64,000 nucleotides of DNA from Prevotella pallens ATCC 700821 (GTDB lineage: Bacteria; Bacteroidota; Bacteroidia; Bacteroidales; Bacteroidaceae): NCBI RefSeq assembly GCF_000220255.1, contig NZ_GL982514.1:204774-268773 (forward strand), given 5' to 3'. Shown piece by piece: positions 62,050 through 64,000 of the stretch. Below the pieces are notes generated by a model. It did no database searches and was not told the origin of the DNA. It saw nothing but the letters and a program-made list of their open reading frames with translations. The position numbers were made by a program, and so were the translations under genes. Each line of letters opens with the position of its first letter. The stretch's first letter is position 1.

Positions 62050-62724
62050 ATGGTAAACAAAAAAGCAGAGGGCACATACGAAGACACCCTCAACAAGTCG
62101 GAAGCCTTCTTTATGAGGCACGGAAAAACCGCAATCATTGCTATAGTAGCAGTCCTTGTAGTAGTTGCTGGGTTCTTCTTATATAGAACTTTCATCGTAG
62201 AACCACAGGAAGAAGATGCAAGTACCGAGTTAGCACAAGCTCAAAAGCTCTTCCAAGCACAGCAATACGACCAAGCTCTCAAGGCTTTTCAGAAGGTTCA
62301 AAGCGATTATAGTAGTACCGATGCAGGCAATCTTGCCAATCTTTATGTCGGATTATGCTATGCTCACCAAGAAAAACCCAATTGGGCGAAAGCCTTAGAG
62401 TACGTTCAGAAGTTCTCAACATCTAACGATCAGATTATTAGTCCTGCCTCTCAGATGGCTCTTGGAGATATTTATGCCAACAATAACCAGAACGATAAGG
62501 CAGTAGAAAGCTTTAAAAAGGCTGCCGATATGGCAAATGCAAAAGGCTTTGAAGGTGTTAATATCAGCATAGCACCATTGGCATTGAGAAAGGCAGGTAT
62601 CATTTTAGAAAGCGAAGGCAAGAAAGCCGATGCCCTAAAACTATATCAAGAAATTAAAACAAAGTATGTAACGTCTCCAATGTATCAGGATATTGATAAG
62701 TACATTGAGCGTGCAAGCAACTAA
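62050..62724 (+). CDS. Membrane-anchored TPR protein (YfgM/CpoB-like)
   Basis: A 224-residue protein with an N-terminal membrane anchor ([24 protein letters not shown]) and about four tetratricopeptide repeats in the periplasm ([64 protein letters not shown]). Proteins of this type precede ribH in other Bacteroidota; the role is probably in envelope protein quality control. ribH starts 13 nt after the stop. Confidence 0.82.
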   Translation: MVNKKAEGTYEDTLNKSEAFFMRHGKTAIIAIVAVLVVVAGFFLYRTFIVEPQEEDASTELAQAQKLFQAQQYDQALKAFQKVQSDYSSTDAGNLANLYVGLCYAHQEKPNWAKALEYVQKFSTSNDQIISPASQMALGDIYANNNQNDKAVESFKKAADMANAKGFEGVNISIAPLALRKAGIILESEGKKADALKLYQEIKTKYVTSPMYQDIDKYIERASN

Positions 62725-62737
62725 TTTCTACTCAGAA

Positions 62738-63214
62738 ATGTCTACAGCATTACACAATTTATCTGACTACAACCTCGCTTCAGTCCCCGATGCAAGTAAT
62801 ATGTGCTTCGGAATAATAGTGTCTGAATGGAATCCAGATATCACTGGAGCACTCCTTGATGGTGCTGTTAGAACGCTGGAGAAGCATGGTGCCATTCCTG
62901 AAAATATACATGTGAAGACTGTTCCAGGTAGTTTCGAATTGGTTTATGGTGCTCACCAGATGACGCTAAACGGAGGTTATGATGCTATTATCATACTTGG
63001 AAGCGTTATTAGAGGCGAAACTCCACACTTCGACTATATCTGCCAGGGAGTAACTTATGGCATTTCACGCCTCAATGCTACGGCAGAAATACCTATAGTG
63101 TATGGTCTACTTACAACAAACGACCTACAACAAGCTAGGGATAGAAGTGGTGGAAAGCTTGGAAATAAGGGCGATGAATGTGCAATTGTAGCTATAAAAA
63201 TGGCTAAGTTCTAA
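62738..63214 (+). CDS. ribH: 6,7-dimethyl-8-ribityllumazine synthase
   Basis: Penultimate enzyme of riboflavin synthesis, 158 residues. Motifs: [53 protein letters not shown] [20 protein letters not shown] (catalytic His) and [19 protein letters not shown]. The frame runs back to 62693 but that start overlaps the TPR gene; the ATG at 62738 is preferred. Confidence 0.94.
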   Translation: MSTALHNLSDYNLASVPDASNMCFGIIVSEWNPDITGALLDGAVRTLEKHGAIPENIHVKTVPGSFELVYGAHQMTLNGGYDAIIILGSVIRGETPHFDYICQGVTYGISRLNATAEIPIVYGLLTTNDLQQARDRSGGKLGNKGDECAIVAIKMAKF

Positions 63215-63236
63215 GTTTACGATAGGCAATAGTACG

Positions 63237-63617
63237 ATGAAACTAAAAGAATACTTCCAAGCTTACGAGTTCGAAGAGATATTTCCATACATCGGATTAA
63301 TGTTTCCAAAGGCACGCCATCAGCGTAATGCTTTCCAGAATGCCTATGAATTGCTATTAAATATCACTCCTGTTCCATCGAAAAAGTACATTCATTACCA
63401 GTTAATGGAGGATCCTGACTCGAACGAAATGTTCTTTGGTGCCGATGATAGTAACTTTAACGGACCATGGGAGGTATTGTTAGGGAAAGATGTACGTATA
63501 GATCCGAAGGTTGATTTAAGTAAAGAAGAGATTGTAGCTAACTGTTTATTGAATACCGTTCTTATAGGGCGGCACCCCAAACAGTTCGATTCCGATTTCA
63601 ACTTTATATGTCGTTAA
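63237..63617 (+). CDS. Conserved-looking protein of unknown function
   Basis: A 126-residue soluble, acidic protein beginning MKLKEYFQAYEFEEIFPYIG. It has no signal peptide or membrane helix; a mixed alpha/beta fold with a central YIHYQLMEDPDSNEMFFGAD segment. I do not recognise the family. It lies 22 nt after ribH and ends in a hairpin terminator, so it may share the ribH transcript. Confidence 0.7.
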   Translation: MKLKEYFQAYEFEEIFPYIGLMFPKARHQRNAFQNAYELLLNITPVPSKKYIHYQLMEDPDSNEMFFGADDSNFNGPWEVLLGKDVRIDPKVDLSKEEIVANCLLNTVLIGRHPKQFDSDFNFICR

Positions 63618-63649
63618 TTGGAACTTAAAAGATTTTTCCATATTATTAG

Positions 63650-63683
63650 AAGGTATTCTGCTTTGTTCGGAGTACCTTTTTTT
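63650..63683 (+). terminator. Intrinsic terminator of the ribH unit
   Basis: AAGGTATTC pairs with GAGTACCTT (one wobble) around an 11-nt loop, followed by seven T bases. Confidence 0.8.
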
Positions 63684-63774
63684 GTGCATATTTCCTTTGT
63701 TATGTAGTGTGAAAAGCATTTGTTTATGTTTCTAAAATATTTTATTTTGTTATCAAAGGTTTTTACTTTGAAAT

Positions 63775-63884
63775 GCAAAAGACATACTTTCGATATTTAA
63801 AAAGGTAGTTTTTGCAAGCTAAAAGTGTGGTTTTTGCATACTAAAAACCATACTTTTACAACGCAAAAACCATACTTTTACACG
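63775..63884. repeat. 22-bp palindromic repeat array R11 (5 units)
   Basis: Units start at 63775, 63797, 63819, 63841 and 63863. The first three are decayed with cores ACATA, GGTAG and GTGTG; the last two have CCATAC followed by TTTTAC, so none contains an exact TAnnTTTG. It merges into the right copy of the long flank element. The last 383 bp of the window hold this array, the flank and no gene. Confidence 0.9.
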
Positions 63885-63957
63885 GCGAATATGTAACACA
63901 CAGATAACGAACACGTTGCGAACATTACATAAATGTGTTTCAAACGGATTGCAAATG
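63843..63957 (+). repeat. Long array-flank element, right copy of a 115-bp inverted pair
   Basis: Matches the reverse complement of 48758-48872 with one difference. The identity ends at GCAAATG on the far side, where the two sequences diverge sharply, giving a defined edge. Confidence 0.9.
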
Positions 63958-64000
63958 TGCCCCAACGTTTTACGAATGTGTGGCGAGCACGTATACACGG

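Noticed and set aside
1..64000. Insertion sequences, integrases, phage genes
   Set aside because: No transposase DDE or HTH, no integrase and no phage structural genes were found among the reading frames; only short noncoding repeats suggest mobility.

Overview
The window is chromosomal DNA of an AT-rich member of the Bacteroidota, most likely an oral Prevotella of the P. intermedia / P. nigrescens type. This is inferred from the gene content (batA-batE, DUF4270, DUF4421, DUF4492, DUF1460 and M64 peptidase genes, and a secreted C10 cysteine peptidase resembling interpain A with a type IX secretion sorting domain) and from the promoters, which carry the TAnnTTTG -7 box of Bacteroidota. I found no rRNA, tRNA, insertion sequence, prophage or CRISPR array. 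The window opens inside a gene (addA) and ends in intergenic repeats.

Layout. 1-5.5 kb: AddA/AddB helicase-nuclease pair (+). 6-15 kb: minus-strand genes for PcrA helicase, a monofunctional transglycosylase, an acyltransferase, a metallophosphoesterase, dihydroorotase, a DUF4369 lipoprotein, a small membrane protein and an FtsB/DivIC-like division protein. 15.2-19.2 kb: dnaX followed by three tandem paralogous membrane proteins of unknown function. 19.7-28.1 kb: a bat (aerotolerance-type) operon with MoxR, DUF58, BatA, BatB, BatC and a fused BatD-BatE. 28.1-35.6 kb: PAP2 phosphatase, QueA, an Smr protein, NAD synthetase and small exported proteins. 35.9-41 kb (-): ClpC, a 43-residue basic protein, a DUF4270 lipoprotein and a single-domain glycogen-synthase-like protein. 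41.1-42.3 kb: panC-panD. 42.7-46.6 kb (-): L27, L21, DUF1460, DUF4421 and a Gfo/Idh/MocA oxidoreductase. 46.7-48.4 kb: M64 peptidase and a SemiSWEET transporter. 49-54.6 kb (-): TolC, HlyD and two ABC-2 permeases without an ATPase. 55-58.1 kb: DUF4492 and cytochrome bd (cydAB). 58.9-61.9 kb: the C10 peptidase. 62-63.6 kb: a TPR protein, ribH and an unknown gene.

The most striking feature lies outside the genes. Eleven intergenic sites hold short arrays (3 to 6 units) of a mini-palindrome, roughly GCAAAA(A)-N5-TTTTTGC, with an exact 22-bp period. The A-tract and T-tract arms are constant. The central five or so bases vary between arrays (CCCCC, CCATA/TATGG, GGGTA, CCACC, GTACC and others) and are homogeneous in some arrays and mosaic in others. 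Units with the CCATAC core followed by TTTTG create an exact TAnnTTTG promoter box, usually pointing at the next gene, while CCCCC/GGGGG units at convergent gene ends can fold into long hairpins. Two arrays also carry a 115-bp flank that is 114/115 identical in inverted orientation 15 kb apart, with a decayed third copy at 19.3 kb. These arrays and the three tandem paralogues are the best candidates for undescribed biology here.
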